In this document: positions 52,450 to 62,433 of the stretch, one piece after another
Numbering within the stretch: position 1 is the stretch's first letter
How the letters are laid out: each line of letters starts with the position of its first letter
Source: an uncultured bacterium
Lineage (GTDB): Bacteria > Bacillota > Clostridia > Lachnospirales > Lachnospiraceae
DNA: 64,000 bases
Assembly: GCA_905214875.1 (NCBI GenBank)
Contig: CAJMNR010000004.1
Location: forward strand, 60,540-124,539
Direction of reading: 5' to 3'
The notes under the pieces: model-generated
Database searches by the model: none
The model's input: the letters and a program-made list of their open reading frames with translations, nothing else
Told to the model about the DNA's origin: nothing
Program-made: the position numbers and the translations under genes

Positions 52450-52557
52450 GGTAACTATTCCTTCGCCGATATCCCTGGATATTGGCTGTGCCTACTTAAC
52501 TACGAAGGAGGACACGATCGAGTAGTTATTATACTTGTAACTTAAGTGATTCTTACC
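52450..52557 (+). ncRNA. Predicted structured leader RNA upstream of ansA
   Basis: The transcript is expected to start at the first base of a three-stem fold. P1: TAACTATTC (52452-52460) with GAGTAGTTA (52520-52528). P2: CCGATATCC (52466-52474) with GGATATTGG (52477-52485). P3: GTGCCTACTT (52488-52497) with AAGGAGGACAC (52505-52515, one bulge, one mismatch). An alternative 7-bp helix TCCTTCG (52459-52465) with CGAAGGA (52503-52509) would break P1 and P3. GGTAA at the 5' end can pair with TTACC (52553-52557) just before the ansA ribosome binding site. No known riboswitch family is recognised. It is a candidate only. Confidence 0.5.
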
Positions 52558-52577
52558 AAAATAGGAGCTATTTTATC

Positions 52578-53573
52578 ATGACAAAAATACTGATGATCAC
52601 AACCGGGGGCACAATTGCTTCTAAACAAACCGAATATGGTCTTACACCAATGATAACCTCGGAAGAAATTCTGGAATTGATTCCAGGTGTTTCTGATTTC
52701 TGCGAAGTCGAAACTCTTCCGTTATTTAATTTAGATAGTACAAATGTTTCACCATCACATTGGCTTCAAATTGTCGATTGTATTCAACAAAACTATGATT
52801 CCTTCGATGGATTTGTAATTACCCATGGTACCGACACAATGGCCTATACGGCTGCTGCCCTTTCTTATCTGATTCAAAAATCGAAAAAGCCAATCGTTTT
52901 AACTGGTTCACAAAAATCTATTTTTGAAGAAAATACAGATGCAAAGCTTAATCTGATGCATTCCTTTATCTTTGCCGCAAATGCGGAAAGTCACGGTGTA
53001 CACATCGTATTTAATGGTAAAGCTATTATCGGAACTCGTGCCCGTAAATTACGTACTAAGAGCTACAATGCATTTTCCAGCATTGATTACCCTGCTACTG
53101 CCATTATACGTGATAATAAGGTAATTCGATATATAAAAGATATTCCATTTGAGGAAACTCCAGTATTTTATAACACATTAAAAGAACGTGTCTTTTTACT
53201 AAAACTGATTCCTGGATTACATGCTAATATTTTCGAATACTTAAAAGAAGACTATGACATCATCATTATGGAAGGATTCGGTGTTGGTGGAATTCCTGTT
53301 TATGAAACAAGTTCTTACCTTGACTCCATCAAAGATTGGATTCATTCTGGAAAACTTCTCGTTATGACAACCCAGGTTACTTACGAAGGTAGCGATATGG
53401 AAGTATACGAAGTTGGATATCAGGCAAAGAAAGAATATAACGTTCTAGAGGCTTATAATATGACATTAGAAGCTACTGTTACAAAATTAATGTGGATTCT
53501 TGGACAGACTAGCGATTTAGAAAAAATCAAAGAAATGTTTTATTCGCCAATCTGCTTTGATTTATTTATATAG
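52578..53573 (+). CDS. ansA: L-asparaginase, type I
   Basis: Hydrolyses asparagine to aspartate and ammonia (331 aa, cytosolic, no signal peptide). First catalytic Thr in TTGGTIAS, second set in THGTDTMAYTA, with the conserved downstream Lys region (LTGSQKSIFEENTDAKLN). ATAGGAG precedes the ATG. Transcribed from its own promoter through the structured leader at 52450-52557; no aspartate ammonia-lyase gene follows. Confidence 0.93.
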   Translation: MTKILMITTGGTIASKQTEYGLTPMITSEEILELIPGVSDFCEVETLPLFNLDSTNVSPSHWLQIVDCIQQNYDSFDGFVITHGTDTMAYTAAALSYLIQKSKKPIVLTGSQKSIFEENTDAKLNLMHSFIFAANAESHGVHIVFNGKAIIGTRARKLRTKSYNAFSSIDYPATAIIRDNKVIRYIKDIPFEETPVFYNTLKERVFLLKLIPGLHANIFEYLKEDYDIIIMEGFGVGGIPVYETSSYLDSIKDWIHSGKLLVMTTQVTYEGSDMEVYEVGYQAKKEYNVLEAYNMTLEATVTKLMWILGQTSDLEKIKEMFYSPICFDLFI

Positions 53574-53584
53574 TATATAGAATA

Positions 53585-53627
53585 ATCCCGTACACGATTT
53601 TACCAAAATCGAATACGGGATTTTTTT
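53585..53627 (+). terminator. Terminator of ansA
   Basis: ATCCCGTA-x-CGATTTT / AAAATCG-xx-TACGGGAT with a 3-nt loop, followed by T7. Confidence 0.9.
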
Positions 53628-53641
53628 ATCATTACGCTTTG

Positions 53642-54736
53642 TTATTTTACAATGGTTAATTTGACTGTCTTTTTTGTCTTCTTATTATTGGTTGGATTCT
53701 TTACAGCGTAGGTGATCTCATATACTTTTTCCTTCTTATCCTCCTTAATGACTTTGGATGTGTAAGAAAGATATTTTTGTTCGATTTTATATTTTCCAGA
53801 AGTTGCACTAACTCCCTTCATTACATAATCTTTAAGCTTTTTATCTTTGTAATCCTTGTATTTGACTACCTTATCCTTTACCCCTTTAAATGTCACCTTG
53901 GAAGGATTCAGCACTTTTACCTTGATTGTCTTTGAAGTCTTTTTATTAATTGCATCGGTTACCGTATAAGTGACTTTGTATGTACCTGCTTGGGTTAACT
54001 TTAGCTTCGATTTGTCAATCCTAAGGTCCTTGGTGATTTGATTTCCACATGTATCATATGCCTTTACACCACTTTTTAAATCAAGCTTTCCACCTGCTAA
54101 CACTTCTTTGTTCTTGGCCCCTATTATTGTTGGCTTCTTCTTATTCCATGGATTTTTCTTATTTGTAACATCCGTCGGATCCCATGGATAATTTTTAATC
54201 TTTATTGCTTTTGGTTTTCCTAATGGTCCTGGATTATTGGAATTGTATATCGTAACTTTCGTTCCGATTCCACAATTGTCATAGATCCACTTTGTATCTT
54301 TTACGGATAGCCGTACACATCCGGCAGATGCCTTCGTCCCTAATCGATTAAACTCCTTGATGGACAAAGTGCTTGGATCTTTCTCATAATACCATACGGA
54401 GTGGAATAAAATACTTCCTGTGATTCGCGTACAGTATTGTCCCCATACGTTATGTACTAAAGGTCTCCAACGGTATTTGGCTAATGTATGATAAGTTCCT
54501 GTAGGTGTCGCAGCTCCTGTGGAACAAACCATTGCCTTAATGGGTTTCGTGTATTTTCCTTTGGAATCCTTCTTATACACAGTAACGGTATTCTTCTTTT
54601 TGTTTACTTTTATGTAATAGGCATCTTTGGATGCTGCTTGGACTTTTGGTGCATTGGATATGCCAAACAAAAGAACCATCATACTTAACAAAAAGAATTT
54701 GATTAACTTGTTTCTTGAGATTTTCATACGATTCAT
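53642..54736 (-). CDS. Secreted YkuD L,D-transpeptidase with Ig-like domains
   Basis: 364 residues. Signal peptide (about 1-34), YkuD domain (about 38-165) with LFHSVWYYEKD and catalytic SAGCVRLS, then two Ig-like (DUF5011/BIG-type) domains (about 200-364; GTYKVTYTVTDAINKKT). Unlike the two membrane-anchored paralogues it is freely secreted and lacks the PG_binding_4 part. AAAGGAG precedes the ATG. Convergent with ansA. Confidence 0.92.
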   Translation of the reverse strand: MNRMKISRNKLIKFFLLSMMVLLFGISNAPKVQAASKDAYYIKVNKKKNTVTVYKKDSKGKYTKPIKAMVCSTGAATPTGTYHTLAKYRWRPLVHNVWGQYCTRITGSILFHSVWYYEKDPSTLSIKEFNRLGTKASAGCVRLSVKDTKWIYDNCGIGTKVTIYNSNNPGPLGKPKAIKIKNYPWDPTDVTNKKNPWNKKKPTIIGAKNKEVLAGGKLDLKSGVKAYDTCGNQITKDLRIDKSKLKLTQAGTYKVTYTVTDAINKKTSKTIKVKVLNPSKVTFKGVKDKVVKYKDYKDKKLKDYVMKGVSATSGKYKIEQKYLSYTSKVIKEDKKEKVYEITYAVKNPTNNKKTKKTVKLTIVK

Positions 54737-54890
54737 TATTCTCCTTTTTTATATGATAAGAATTACGCTTTTAACTATACGCATTCTCATTTTATGAGTC
54801 AAGCCTATTTGACTTCTTGTTCATAAAACAGGACATTATTTTGGTTGGCCAGAAATATAATAGGGGTAAAGTTATGATTTAGGAGAATTT

Positions 54891-55511
54891 ATGAGTTTCT
54901 TTACAAACCTGATTTATGAGTATGGCGTGATTGCCATGTTCTTTCTTATCTTATTAGAATATGCTTGTTTTCCTGTCTCTAGTGAAATTGTCCTTCCTTT
55001 CTCAGGGGCAGTTGCATCTATACAGCATGTCAGCTTCTTAGTAATCATCGTGGTCAGTGTTGCGGCCGGACTAATTGGCACGAGCCTCTGTTATGCCATT
55101 GGGCGCTATGGTGGTGTTCCTCTGATTGATAAGATTAAGAGAAAATTCCCTAGCAGTGCGAAAGGACTAGATAATTCCTTTGCAAAATTTAATAAATATG
55201 GGCAGGTTGCGGTCTGTATTGGAAGGGTGATTCCCATCTGCAGAACCTATATCGCTTTTATCGCCGGCGCCGTAAAACAACCTTATAGCGTTTTTCTAAT
55301 GTCTTCTGGAATTGGAATCACTATTTGGAATATGATATTGATTGGACTTGGCTACACCTTACGAGAAAACTGGGGTGTCGTTGGTACTTACTATGAAGAA
55401 TATAAGGTCATCATCATGCCTGTCCTGATTATCGGCCTCATTGCCTTAATCATAAAGGTAACGCCATTAAAACATATCTTCTTTAAGAAAAAAGATACCC
55501 AAGAAGAGTAG
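54891..55511 (+). CDS. DedA-family membrane protein
   Basis: 206 residues with four to five predicted helices and two re-entrant regions. DedA motifs: E-x-x-x-PFSGAVAS near residue 34 and GRVIPICRTYIAFIAGAVKQP (about 109-130, the conserved R-x-x-P-x-x-R-x-x-x-x-x-x-A-G). Such proteins recycle undecaprenyl phosphate or phospholipids across the membrane. TTTAGGAG precedes the ATG. Confidence 0.92.
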   Translation: MSFFTNLIYEYGVIAMFFLILLEYACFPVSSEIVLPFSGAVASIQHVSFLVIIVVSVAAGLIGTSLCYAIGRYGGVPLIDKIKRKFPSSAKGLDNSFAKFNKYGQVAVCIGRVIPICRTYIAFIAGAVKQPYSVFLMSSGIGITIWNMILIGLGYTLRENWGVVGTYYEEYKVIIMPVLIIGLIALIIKVTPLKHIFFKKKDTQEE

Positions 55512-55523
55512 TTTTCTAACGAT

Positions 55524-55562
55524 GAAAAACGCCAGACGAAACATCTGACTCTTTCGTCTGGC
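55524..55562 (-). terminator. Terminator of the YtaF/MntP-like gene
   Basis: GCCAGACGAAA / TTTCGTCTGGC perfect 11-bp stem, 10-nt loop, with GTTTTTC on the minus strand. Confidence 0.85.
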
Positions 55563-55585
55563 GATAAACTCTCTTCCTCTCCTTA

Positions 55586-56152
55586 TCAGCTCACTATGCG
55601 GATTAGGGCTATTACTAATAGCAATCCTCCTGACAGCACTCCACATAACTTCTGATTCATTCTTTTAATAAATCCTACCTTCTCTAATAAATAATCTCCT
55701 ATATATAGGAACGCTACTTGCATTCCTCCAACACAGAACGGTATTAGTATATTCCCAAGTCCCATGGTCACTGCTGCAATTCCTGCACTGATTGAATCTG
55801 CACTCAATGCGATACCAAGTATTGCTGCTTCCCATATATCAATATTTTTTGACTTGTTAAAATCATAAGTTGTTTTTTCTGTCCCAAAAATTGCATTTCT
55901 TATAAATGTCAGACCGATAATGATCAAGATACAAATTCCTACTATATTTCCGATAGCTACAGGCATAATCTTAAGGGCGACTTCTCCTAGCAGTAAGGAA
56001 GCCCACATGATCAGCACTGATACTAAACCAACAATAAGTTTTGCAAGATGCGTAATCTTTACGCCTTTTAGCTTATATGAAATGCCAATTCCCAGTGCAT
56101 CGAGACTTAATGATATGGATATTAAGATCACGTTTAAGAACACTGTCTTCAC
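55586..56152 (-). CDS. MntP/YtaF-family membrane protein
   Basis: 188 residues, six membrane segments in two repeats. Each repeat has the family motif SLSLDALGIGISY (about 14-26) and ALSADSISAGIAAVT (about 116-130); the paired Asp residues are those thought to bind a cation. In MntP these export manganese; the SLDALGIGISYKLKG opening is closer to YtaF, a sporulation-expressed member in Bacillus. Both names are possible. Confidence 0.85.
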   Translation of the reverse strand: MKTVFLNVILISISLSLDALGIGISYKLKGVKITHLAKLIVGLVSVLIMWASLLLGEVALKIMPVAIGNIVGICILIIIGLTFIRNAIFGTEKTTYDFNKSKNIDIWEAAILGIALSADSISAGIAAVTMGLGNILIPFCVGGMQVAFLYIGDYLLEKVGFIKRMNQKLCGVLSGGLLLVIALIRIVS

Positions 56153-56306
56153 CTAATCACATTTTGTTGTCATAAATAGCATATGTTTCTTTATGTACAT
56201 GGTTACAATGTTTTACCCAGTATGACTGTTATATTTTTTTCACTAGGACATATACTTAGACTAAGCATGATTTCGCTATAGAACAACAGGTTAAAGGAGG
56301 ATTTCG

Positions 56307-58952
56307 ATGTATTGGCACAATATGTCATTCAAAGATGTTGCAACCGAATTAGAGGTCAATCCCGATATCGGACTAACTGAAAAAGAAGCAATGAAACGTT
56401 TACATAAATATGGTCCAAACGAACTGCTTACAAAAAAGAACAAACCACTTATCATAAAATTCTTTGAACAATTCAAAGACTTTATGATCGTCACACTAAT
56501 TATAGCAGCGATCATCTCTTTTCTTGTCTCACTGCTAGAAGGAAACTTTGATCTTGTAGATCCCATAATCATTTTATTAATCATTACCTTAAATGCCATT
56601 CTTGGAGTAATACAGGAAGCCAAAGCGGAACGCTCCCTTGATGCGTTAAAGAAGCTTGCCGCGCCAAATGCCATTGTCAAACGAAATGGTATCATTGAAT
56701 CCATCGAATCCTCTAAACTAGTCCCTGGAGATATCATCCTCCTCGAGGCTGGTTATTTTGTACCTGCTGATGCGCGACTGATTGAGTCTGTAAACCTTAA
56801 GGTGGAAGAAAGTTCTCTTACTGGCGAAAGTACTCCTGTCGAAAAAGATGCAGACGTTATCCTTAAAGAATCGGCCATACTTAGCGAACGTCACAACCTT
56901 GTACTTTCCTCCTCCATCGTTACCTATGGACGTGGCACTGCAATTGTTATAAAGACTGGTATGAATACTGAAGTCGGCCACATTGCCCGCTTAATCATGA
57001 ATGATGAGGCACCAGCCACTCCCCTTCAAAGGAAGTTGGCCGAAACAAGCAAGATCCTTGGTGTCAGTGCACTTGGAATCTGCATCGTCATCTTTATTCT
57101 TGGTATCTTTAAAAACATGCCAGTATTTGATATGTTCATGACCTCTGTAAGTTTAGCCGTTGCCGCTATTCCTGAAGGTCTACCTGCCATCGTAACAATC
57201 ATGCTAAGCCTTGGCGTACAGCGAATGGCAAAGAAAAACGCCGTTATCCGCAAGCTTCCTGCGGTAGAAACGTTAGGAAGTGCAACAATTATCTGTTCTG
57301 ATAAGACAGGAACACTTACCCAGAATAAGATGACCGTAACAAAGATTCATTCCATTAATGGCGAAGAACGTTTTAACAGCGCACTTGCGAAAGACATTCT
57401 TACAATGGCTGCACTTTGTAACGATTCTATCCTGCAAATTGACCATAAAGAGGTTACAACTACTGGCGAGCCTACAGAAAACGCACTTGTCATGGCTGCT
57501 TATCAGTCTAATATCAATAAACAGAAACTAGAGCTTACCTATCCTCGCGTATGTGAAATTCCATTTGACTCCACGAGAAAGCTTATGACTACGGTACATA
57601 AAATGAACGGTTCTTATCGCGTCATAACAAAAGGGGCTCCAGAAGTGCTGCTCAAACGATGCAGCCATATTTATCATAATGGTTCAACACATGCGATTAA
57701 CACAGGAGCGCTAAAAGAATTAATCAAACAGAACCAGCAGATGGCTGGTCAGGCTCTTCGTGTCATTGCCATTGCCTATAAAGATATGGATTGTCTGGAT
57801 TCAAAAAAACTGGAATGTAATCTGACATTTCTTGGTCTGATTGGTATGATCGACCCTCCAAGGGAAGAGGTAAAAGCTGCCGTTAACGAATGCCAGATGG
57901 CTGGTATCAAGCCAATCATGATTACCGGAGACCATATTAGTACCGCCTGCGCCATCGGAAAAGAGCTTGGCATCCTCTCTAACAATCGTGAATCTATCTC
58001 CGGCGCAGAATTAAACACTATGGATGACAAATGCCTTGCTGAACATATCTATGACTATAGTGTATTTGCCCGTGTTTCACCGGAACATAAAGTCCGCATT
58101 GTAAAAGCATTTCAGGCAAATAATGAAATCGTTGCAATGACAGGTGATGGCGTTAACGACGCTCCTGCACTGAAAACTGCTGATATCGGATGTGCTATGG
58201 GAATCACCGGAACCGACGTTGCTAAAAATGCTGCAGATATGATTCTTACCGATGACAACTTCGCTACTATTGTTTCCGCAGTCAAAGAAGGACGAGGAAT
58301 CTACGATAATATCAAGAAGGCTATTCACTTCCTGTTATCAAGCAATATTGGTGAAATCATGACTATCTTTGTTGCTATATTATTAGGATTTCCTACGCCG
58401 CTTGTTGCCGTACAGCTTCTCTGGGTAAACCTTGTAACGGATTCACTTCCTGCTATCAGCCTTGGTGTGGAACCAGTAGAAAAAGATATTATGAAAAGAA
58501 AGCCTGTGCCACCAGATCATGGACTTTTTGCAGATGGCCTAGGCTTTAAGATTATCTTTGAAGGAATCATGATTGGCTCATTAGCCCTTAGCGCATTTTA
58601 TATTGGCTACCATATCTATGATACTTTAAATGGAAGTTTCATAAGCGAGCCTCTTGTTGGAAGAACGATGTGTTTTGCAGTACTCTCACTAAGCCAGCTC
58701 TTCCATGCCTTCAACATGAGAAGCCATCACAGCCTCTTTACGATAGGCGTGTTTACCAATAAGAAACTAACACTTTCCTTTATCGTTTGCGTATTCTTAC
58801 AAGTGATTGTAATTAGTTGTGCCCCACTTGCTGCTATATTTAAAGTAACTCCTCTTAGCCTTACTCAGTGGTGCATCGTATTTCTACTTTCCTTCTTACC
58901 GATCATCATTGTAGAACTACAAAAAAAAGCTAATTCCACTAAAAAATTATAG
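56307..58952 (+). CDS. Calcium-transporting P-type ATPase (P2 type)
   Basis: 881 residues, full-length PMCA/SERCA-like. Order: N-terminal cation ATPase domain, M1-M2, actuator domain with TGES (LTGESTPV), M3-M4 with PEGLPA (Ca site), phosphorylation DKTGTLTQNK, nucleotide-binding KGAPE, hinge TGDGVNDAP, then M5-M10 with NLVTDSLPA (second Ca residues). It exports Ca2+ (or a related ion) from the cytoplasm. AAAGGAGG precedes the ATG. Substrate is inferred from the motifs. Confidence 0.93.
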   Translation: MYWHNMSFKDVATELEVNPDIGLTEKEAMKRLHKYGPNELLTKKNKPLIIKFFEQFKDFMIVTLIIAAIISFLVSLLEGNFDLVDPIIILLIITLNAILGVIQEAKAERSLDALKKLAAPNAIVKRNGIIESIESSKLVPGDIILLEAGYFVPADARLIESVNLKVEESSLTGESTPVEKDADVILKESAILSERHNLVLSSSIVTYGRGTAIVIKTGMNTEVGHIARLIMNDEAPATPLQRKLAETSKILGVSALGICIVIFILGIFKNMPVFDMFMTSVSLAVAAIPEGLPAIVTIMLSLGVQRMAKKNAVIRKLPAVETLGSATIICSDKTGTLTQNKMTVTKIHSINGEERFNSALAKDILTMAALCNDSILQIDHKEVTTTGEPTENALVMAAYQSNINKQKLELTYPRVCEIPFDSTRKLMTTVHKMNGSYRVITKGAPEVLLKRCSHIYHNGSTHAINTGALKELIKQNQQMAGQALRVIAIAYKDMDCLDSKKLECNLTFLGLIGMIDPPREEVKAAVNECQMAGIKPIMITGDHISTACAIGKELGILSNNRESISGAELNTMDDKCLAEHIYDYSVFARVSPEHKVRIVKAFQANNEIVAMTGDGVNDAPALKTADIGCAMGITGTDVAKNAADMILTDDNFATIVSAVKEGRGIYDNIKKAIHFLLSSNIGEIMTIFVAILLGFPTPLVAVQLLWVNLVTDSLPAISLGVEPVEKDIMKRKPVPPDHGLFADGLGFKIIFEGIMIGSLALSAFYIGYHIYDTLNGSFISEPLVGRTMCFAVLSLSQLFHAFNMRSHHSLFTIGVFTNKKLTLSFIVCVFLQVIVISCAPLAAIFKVTPLSLTQWCIVFLLSFLPIIIVELQKKANSTKKL

Positions 58953-59034
58953 GAAATAGTATGGAATGCTTTTCTTTTTCCTCATTTTATTCTATAATAC
59001 AAATACAATTTATGAATGTAGATCGAGGTGTATT

Positions 59035-59340
59035 ATGAATAACATGATGAAAGCCTTAAAATATGATTCCTCTCTTGAAGAGAACATTACGCTTTACGAC
59101 AACTTGCCATATACACGCAATCTAGCCGTTTGCGGAAATGATTGCATCCGCATGTTCAGTGGGAATGTAGTCAAATACGCTACATATAATGAACTTGATG
59201 TGAAAGAAGTGCCCAACAATGACGATCTCATGTTAGCACGAATCCAAAAAGAACGTGAGCTTGAACAAATGAAGCGAGAATTAGAGGAATCCGAGCTTTC
59301 AGAAGACTCTATAGTATCAGAAGAAACTGAAACTGAATAA
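59035..59340 (+). CDS. Uncharacterised acidic protein
   Basis: 101 residues from the ATG at 59035 (GAGGTG upstream; a longer frame to 58966 crosses the promoter-like TATAAT at 58993). No recognised family. N-terminal half is mixed (NLPYTRNLAVCGNDCIRMF, two Cys), C-terminal half a long charged helix (ERELEQMKRELEESE) and an acidic tail. It follows the Ca-ATPase by 83 bp and ends at a bidirectional terminator. Function unknown. Confidence 0.65.
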   Translation: MNNMMKALKYDSSLEENITLYDNLPYTRNLAVCGNDCIRMFSGNVVKYATYNELDVKEVPNNDDLMLARIQKERELEQMKRELEESELSEDSIVSEETETE

Positions 59341-59353
59341 CATTTTTAGGGAG

Positions 59354-59404
59354 AAAAAAGCTGCCACTATGTAAAAAACACTCTTTGCATAGGGCAGCTC
59401 TTTT
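59354..59404. terminator. Bidirectional terminator before enolase
   Basis: AAAAAAGCTGCC-x-CTATG / CATAG-x-GGCAGCT-x-TTTTG stem with A/U runs on both sides, serving the acidic-protein gene and enolase. Confidence 0.85.
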
Positions 59405-59424
59405 GTTTATACGAAGATTTTCAA

Positions 59425-60747
59425 TTAGAAAACTCGATTTAATTTAAAAGCACGTTTTCCAAGATAGCAAGAAGCCTCTCCTAACTCTTCCTCTATACGA
59501 AGCAACTGATTGTATTTTGCAACACGGTCAGTTCTTGAAGGAGCACCTGTCTTAATCTGTCCTGCATTGGTTGCAACAGAAATATCTGCAATCGTAGTAT
59601 CTTCTGTTTCACCTGAACGATGGGATACGACTGCTGTCCATCTATTATTCTTTGCCATTTCAATTGCATCTAATGTCTCTGTCAAAGTACCAATCTGGTT
59701 AACTTTGATCAATACGGAGTTACTAACGTTCTCCATGATTCCTCTTGATACACGTTCCGTATTTGTAACAAATAAATCATCACCAACAAGCTGAACTTTA
59801 TCACCAAGCTGTTTTGTAAGCAGGCTCCAGCCTTCCCAGTCTTCTTCTGATAATGCATCTTCCAAAGATAGAATTGGATATCGGTTGCATAAGTCTTCCC
59901 AATAAGAAACCATCTCTTGCACTGTCTTGTATTCTCCGGATTTCCAGAATAGATACTCGCCTTTTCTTCCTGCTTTCTGTGCCTCATCATACATTTCTGT
60001 TGCGGCTGCGTCAATTGCAATAAAGAAATCATCGCCTGGTTTATAGCCGGACTGTTCAATTGCCTTTACTAAATATTCAAGTGCTTGTTCATCACTTGAG
60101 AATTTTGGTGCAAATCCACCTTCATCACCTACTGCAGTAACAAATCCTTCTGCTTTTAAGATTTTCTTTAAATTATGGAATACTGTAGCTCCCCATTCAA
60201 GTGCTTGATGGAAGGAATTAGCTCCTACCGGCATAATCATAAATTCTTGAATGTTTAAAGAAGAATCCGCATGTTTTCCACCATTGATGACATTCATCAT
60301 AGGAACTGGCAATGTTTTTGCATTTACACCGCCTAAATATTGATATAGTGGTAAATCAAGATATTCTGCTGCTGCTTTTGCAACGGCAAGAGACGCCCCA
60401 AGTATTGCATTGGCTCCTAATTTTCCTTTATTATTTGTGCCATCTGCTGCAATCATTGCCTGATCGATTTCAACTTGGTTTAATGCATTCATTCCCAATA
60501 ATTCTTCACGAATAATTGTATTTACATTTTCAACGGCTTTTTGTACACCTGTGCCTAAGTATCGGTTCTTATCACCATCACGTAACTCTACTGCTTCAAA
60601 TGCTCCAGTAGATGCTCCCGATGGAACCGCTGCACGTCCAATTGTTCCGTCTTCTAATGTTACCTCTACTTCTACTGTTGGATTGCCTCTGGAATCCAAG
60701 ATTTCTCTTCCATGTACATGTGTAATATAAATTCCTGATCTCATCAT
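59425..60747 (-). CDS. eno: Enolase
   Basis: Glycolytic 2-phosphoglycerate dehydratase (440 aa). Opening HVHGREILDSRGNPTVEVEV, central metal-binding acidic residues (SLEDALSEEDWEGW, LVGDDLF), and the signature VLIKVNQIGTLTET followed by SHRSGETEDTTIADISV. AAGGAG precedes two adjacent ATGs; the second (60744) may be the real start. It lies 84 bp after the M32 peptidase stop with no terminator between, so read-through is possible. Confidence 0.97.
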   Translation of the reverse strand: MMRSGIYITHVHGREILDSRGNPTVEVEVTLEDGTIGRAAVPSGASTGAFEAVELRDGDKNRYLGTGVQKAVENVNTIIREELLGMNALNQVEIDQAMIAADGTNNKGKLGANAILGASLAVAKAAAEYLDLPLYQYLGGVNAKTLPVPMMNVINGGKHADSSLNIQEFMIMPVGANSFHQALEWGATVFHNLKKILKAEGFVTAVGDEGGFAPKFSSDEQALEYLVKAIEQSGYKPGDDFFIAIDAAATEMYDEAQKAGRKGEYLFWKSGEYKTVQEMVSYWEDLCNRYPILSLEDALSEEDWEGWSLLTKQLGDKVQLVGDDLFVTNTERVSRGIMENVSNSVLIKVNQIGTLTETLDAIEMAKNNRWTAVVSHRSGETEDTTIADISVATNAGQIKTGAPSRTDRVAKYNQLLRIEEELGEASCYLGKRAFKLNRVF

Positions 60748-60831
60748 TTTCTCCTTTTCCTACTATTCTAGATAATGCCGTTTCAAAAGCATCTTTCGAT
60801 AGAATGTGTAAAAAACGGAAAAAATATGCAC

Positions 60832-62358
60832 TTAATCTAACTCATATAACGCTTGATATTTCTCTTTTAGATAGCGTACATAATACTCAGGATTAAATGC
60901 TTCTCCTGTCACTCTTTCCAATAATTCGTTCATATTATAAATCATTCCATACTGATGGATATGTTCACCAAGATATTTCTTGATTGTCTCTAAATCGCCA
61001 TCGCGAAGAAGTTTGTCAAAGTCCATTTGCGTCTTCATGAAGAAATAAAGCTGTGCTGCAACTCCACTTCCGATAGCATAGGATGGGAAGTATCCAAAAT
61101 CACCGCTGGACCAATGAGTATCCTGAAGCACCCCTTTCGTATCTGTATCTTCTGCCAAGCCAAGATACTCGTTATACTTCTTCTTCCACTCTTTTGGTAA
61201 TTCTTTTACTGTAATCTCATCTGCAAATAATGCTTTCTCTAATTCATAGCGAATTAAGATATGCATTGGATACGTAAGTTCGTCCGCCTCTGTACGGATA
61301 TAATCAGGGAATGATTTGTTGATTGCCTTCACGAACTGATCTAGGCTCACATCTGTTAACTGCTCTGGGAATAGTTCCACTAGCTTATCATAAATCGGAA
61401 TCCAAAAATTCTTGCTCTTTCCAATGATATTTTCATAGAAACGGCTCTGACTTTCATGCATCGCCATAGATGCACCTGCGCCAACTAATGTCAATGTAAG
61501 GTCATCACGAATCTGGAATTCATAAATTGCATGTCCGGATTCATGGATAGCAGAAAAGATAGCGGAAATCAAATTATTTTCGTAATAGTGATTTGTAATT
61601 CTCACATCCTTGTTATGGAAGTTTGTCGTAAATGGATGCGCACTTTCCGCAATGACACCTTTCCCTTTTTCAAATCCTACATATTCTGAGATAAAATCAC
61701 AGAATTCTCTCTGTTTGTCGATATCATAATGCTCGTAATTGAACGCATCATCAATTTCGTCCTGCTTTTCAGCCACTTGTTTGATTAACGGAACAAGCTC
61801 TCTCTTTATTAATTCAAAGAATTCATCTAATTCTTTTGTTGAAAGACTTGGTTCAAATTCTTTTAATAAAGTATCATAAATTGCATTTGGATTGGATTTC
61901 TTCTCTTCTTCTGAAAGACGGTATCCAGCAAACTTCTTCTTATAAGCAACAATCTTTTCAAGATAAGGTTCGAAAGAGGAAAAGTCATTATTCTCTCTGG
62001 CTTTCGCCCATACACTCGTACTCTTATTGGCAAGTTCACAAAACTCGCTATATTCCTTACCTGGGATACCATCTAATTGCTTATAGATTCTTCTTAATTC
62101 ACGAACGATTGCTTTCTGCTCTATGGTAAGCGTTTCATTTTCCTCAGGTTCTTCTAACTTCTCTAATAACTGCTTTACTTCTGGATTAATCAATGAATGA
62201 AAATAATCATCAGATAAAATTCCTATGATTTTTCCCGTATTATCTGCAGCCTCCTCTGGCGCTAATGTCTCTGCGTCCCATTCAAATAATGCTAACGCTG
62301 CAGTAAGTGCAGCACTGCGGTCTAGCATAGGCTTTAATTCATCAAATAACTTACTCAT
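60832..62358 (-). CDS. M32-family metallocarboxypeptidase (thermostable carboxypeptidase 1 type)
   Basis: Cytosolic zinc carboxypeptidase of 508 aa, the usual length. The metal motif is HESGHA (about residue 265-270 region, AIHESGHAIYEF), with the downstream EFQSR-like MHESQSRFYEN and the conserved DTHWSSGDFGYFPSYAIGS. It trims C-terminal residues from peptides. AAAGGATG precedes the ATG. It is divergent from argH. Confidence 0.95.
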   Translation of the reverse strand: MSKLFDELKPMLDRSAALTAALALFEWDAETLAPEEAADNTGKIIGILSDDYFHSLINPEVKQLLEKLEEPEENETLTIEQKAIVRELRRIYKQLDGIPGKEYSEFCELANKSTSVWAKARENNDFSSFEPYLEKIVAYKKKFAGYRLSEEEKKSNPNAIYDTLLKEFEPSLSTKELDEFFELIKRELVPLIKQVAEKQDEIDDAFNYEHYDIDKQREFCDFISEYVGFEKGKGVIAESAHPFTTNFHNKDVRITNHYYENNLISAIFSAIHESGHAIYEFQIRDDLTLTLVGAGASMAMHESQSRFYENIIGKSKNFWIPIYDKLVELFPEQLTDVSLDQFVKAINKSFPDYIRTEADELTYPMHILIRYELEKALFADEITVKELPKEWKKKYNEYLGLAEDTDTKGVLQDTHWSSGDFGYFPSYAIGSGVAAQLYFFMKTQMDFDKLLRDGDLETIKKYLGEHIHQYGMIYNMNELLERVTGEAFNPEYYVRYLKEKYQALYELD

Positions 62359-62433
62359 AATTCCATCCTTTCTAGTAATTACTAATTGCTTCTATAAGTA
62401 TACCACACAACGAAAGAGAAATTAATGTGTGTC

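Noticed and set aside
52450..52557. Assignment of the ansA leader to a known class such as glutamine, tetrahydrofolate or T-box RNA
   Set aside because: None of the conserved cores I know for these classes is present, so the leader is left as an unassigned candidate.
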